In this document: in pieces, positions 11,053-11,659 of the stretch
How the letters are laid out: each line of letters starts with the position of its first letter
How positions within the stretch are numbered: position 1 is the stretch's first letter
NCBI GenBank assembly: GCA_031278255.1
Contig: JAITKU010000239.1
Location: 1-11,659 of the forward strand
DNA: 11,659 bases
Source of the DNA: Eubacteriales Family XIII. Incertae Sedis bacterium
GTDB taxonomy: Bacteria > Bacillota > Clostridia > Peptostreptococcales > Anaerovoracaceae
Reading direction: 5' to 3'
Notes under the pieces: generated by a model
Databases searched by the model: none
Told to the model about the DNA's origin: nothing
What the model saw: only the letters and a program-made list of their open reading frames with translations
Program-made: the position numbers and the translations under genes

Positions 11053-11116
11053 TTATGGAAAATTGCGCGGAAACCCGCGCCGCCGCGACAAGCGCCGGCC
11101 GCAGGGAAAACCGGGC

Positions 11117-11123
11117 AAGGAGG
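11117..11123 (+). promoter_or_regulatory. rpsG ribosome binding site
   Basis: AAGGAGG, close to the full anti-SD complement, ends 8 nt before the GTG at 11132. It fixes the S7 start there rather than at the in-frame TTG at 11024, which has no Shine-Dalgarno sequence. Confidence 0.85.
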
Positions 11124-11131
11124 GAAGAGAA

Positions 11132-11602
11132 GTGCCAAGAAAAGGAGGCGCCCCCAAGAGGGAAGTCCTCCCCGATCCCATCTACAACAACGTCGTTGTC
11201 GCGAAGCTGATCAACAGTATCATGCTGGACGGGAAAAAGGGAGTCGCGCAATCCATCGTTTACGGCGCGCTTGCGCGCATCGAAAAAACCACGGGGGAGG
11301 ATCCCATCGAGGTTTTTCAGAAAGCCATTAATAACATCATGCCCGTGCTGGAGGTTAAGGCCAGACGCGTGGGCGGCGCCAACTATCAGGTGCCCATCGA
11401 GGTCCGCGCGGACAGACGGCAGACCTTGGGTCTGCGCTGGCTGACGAAGTACACGCGGGCGCGGGGCGAGAAAACCATGGTCGAGCGGCTCGCGAAAGAA
11501 CTGCTGGACGCGTCCAACAACACGGGCGCATCGGTCAAAAAGAAAGAGGACACGCACAAGATGGCGGAAGCCAACAGGGCCTTCGTGCATTACAGGTGGT
11601 AG
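11132..11602 (+). CDS. rpsG: 30S ribosomal protein S7
   Basis: The product has 156 residues, the usual bacterial length. S7 is a primary binder of the 3' major domain of 16S rRNA and organises assembly of the 30S head. Its β-hairpin lies near the E site. The sequence is typical throughout: a PRKGGAPKREVLPDP start, LINSIMLDGKKG, EVKARRVGGANYQVPIEV in the middle, LRWLTKY and a HKMAEANRAFVHYRW end. The GTG start is chosen from the Shine-Dalgarno sequence and the family N-terminus. The frame stays open upstream to a TTG at 11024, which would add 36 mostly basic residues, but nothing supports its translation. The gene is last in the visible operon and is followed directly by a terminator. In the usual str operon order fusA would come next. 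Confidence 0.99.
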   Translation: MPRKGGAPKREVLPDPIYNNVVVAKLINSIMLDGKKGVAQSIVYGALARIEKTTGEDPIEVFQKAINNIMPVLEVKARRVGGANYQVPIEVRADRRQTLGLRWLTKYTRARGEKTMVERLAKELLDASNNTGASVKKKEDTHKMAEANRAFVHYRW

Positions 11603-11609
11603 TGAGAAG

Positions 11610-11659
11610 CGACGGCGCGAACGGAGTTTCCGCATTCTCCGGCCGCGCCGTTGTTTTTT
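11610..11659 (+). terminator. Intrinsic terminator after rpsG
   Basis: ACGGCGCG (11612-11619) pairs with CGCGCCGT (11644-11651), extendable by a G-T and a C-G pair to 11610 and 11653. A second stem, CGGAG (11622-11626) with CTCCG (11637-11641), continues inside after a 2x2 internal loop, leaving a 10-nt loop. The 3' side runs into TTGTTTTTT, which reaches the right edge of the window, so the T-tract may be longer. It starts only 7 nt after the rpsG stop. Confidence 0.88.

Larger units (their letters stand above)
10894..11131 (+). other. Long structured rpsL-rpsG spacer
   Basis: This 238-nt stretch has no convincing gene. It has several possible RNA helices: CCGGTTC/GAACCGG (10907-10913 with 10924-10930), GGCCG/CGGCC (10951-10955 with 10961-10965), a TCCC-GAGA-GGGA hairpin with a GNRA-type loop (10978-10989), CGCAAT/ATTGCG (11042-11047 with 11062-11067) and GCGCGG/CCGCGC (11065-11070 with 11075-11080). 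TTGCCGG (10904-10910) can also pair with CCGGCAA (10953-10959), which would exclude the first two helices. In E. coli the S12-S7 spacer is where S7 binds to repress its own operon. A similar role here is possible but unproven. Confidence 0.45.

Noticed and set aside
10894..11131. tRNA or other known RNA gene in the rpsL-rpsG spacer
   Set aside because: No T-loop GTTCRA-type motif with matching acceptor stem or CCA end is visible, and the helices do not form a cloverleaf.

Overview
The window is a chromosomal piece of a GC-rich bacterium, most likely a Bacillota (Clostridia-type) organism. Four observations support this. The β and β' subunits lack the large proteobacterial insertions (β' has 1223 residues). 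Ribosomal protein S12 has the Bacillota-type insertion before its PQKRGVC motif. The first gene encodes an S-layer-homology (SLH) surface protein. The Shine-Dalgarno sequences are strong, with frequent TTG and GTG starts. The lineage is inferred from protein character, not from a search.

Layout, all genes on the + strand. Positions 3-2426 hold the 3' part of a secreted, SLH-anchored 'choice-of-anchor I' protein, cut by the left edge of the window. Positions 2427-2910 are a 484-base intergenic region. It contains a strong intrinsic terminator, a perfect 36-bp tandem duplication of a GGGGACAG-type repeat, an AT-rich segment, a near-consensus extended -10 promoter, and a leader of about 210 nt with a strong hairpin. 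Then come rpoB (2911-6687), rpoC (6706-10377, TTG start), rpsL (10474-10893) and rpsG (11132-11602, GTG start). A strong intrinsic terminator closes the window.

Functionally, the four core genes make the catalytic β and β' subunits of RNA polymerase and the 30S proteins S12 and S7. They look like one transcription unit bracketed by terminators. The arrangement departs from the usual Bacillota order in three ways. No rplJ-rplL lies directly upstream of rpoB. No L7Ae-type gene (rplGB/ybxF) lies between rpoC and rpsL. A terminator directly follows rpsG, before any fusA. The rpsL-rpsG spacer is unusually long (238 nt) and structured, and has its own candidate promoter.

I found no CRISPR array, tRNA, rRNA, intact mobile element, defence system or otherwise novel protein system. 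The items most worth a second look are non-coding: the tandem repeat, the rpoB leader and the rpsL-rpsG spacer. The very long antisense reading frames opposite rpoB and rpoC are judged to be codon-bias shadows.
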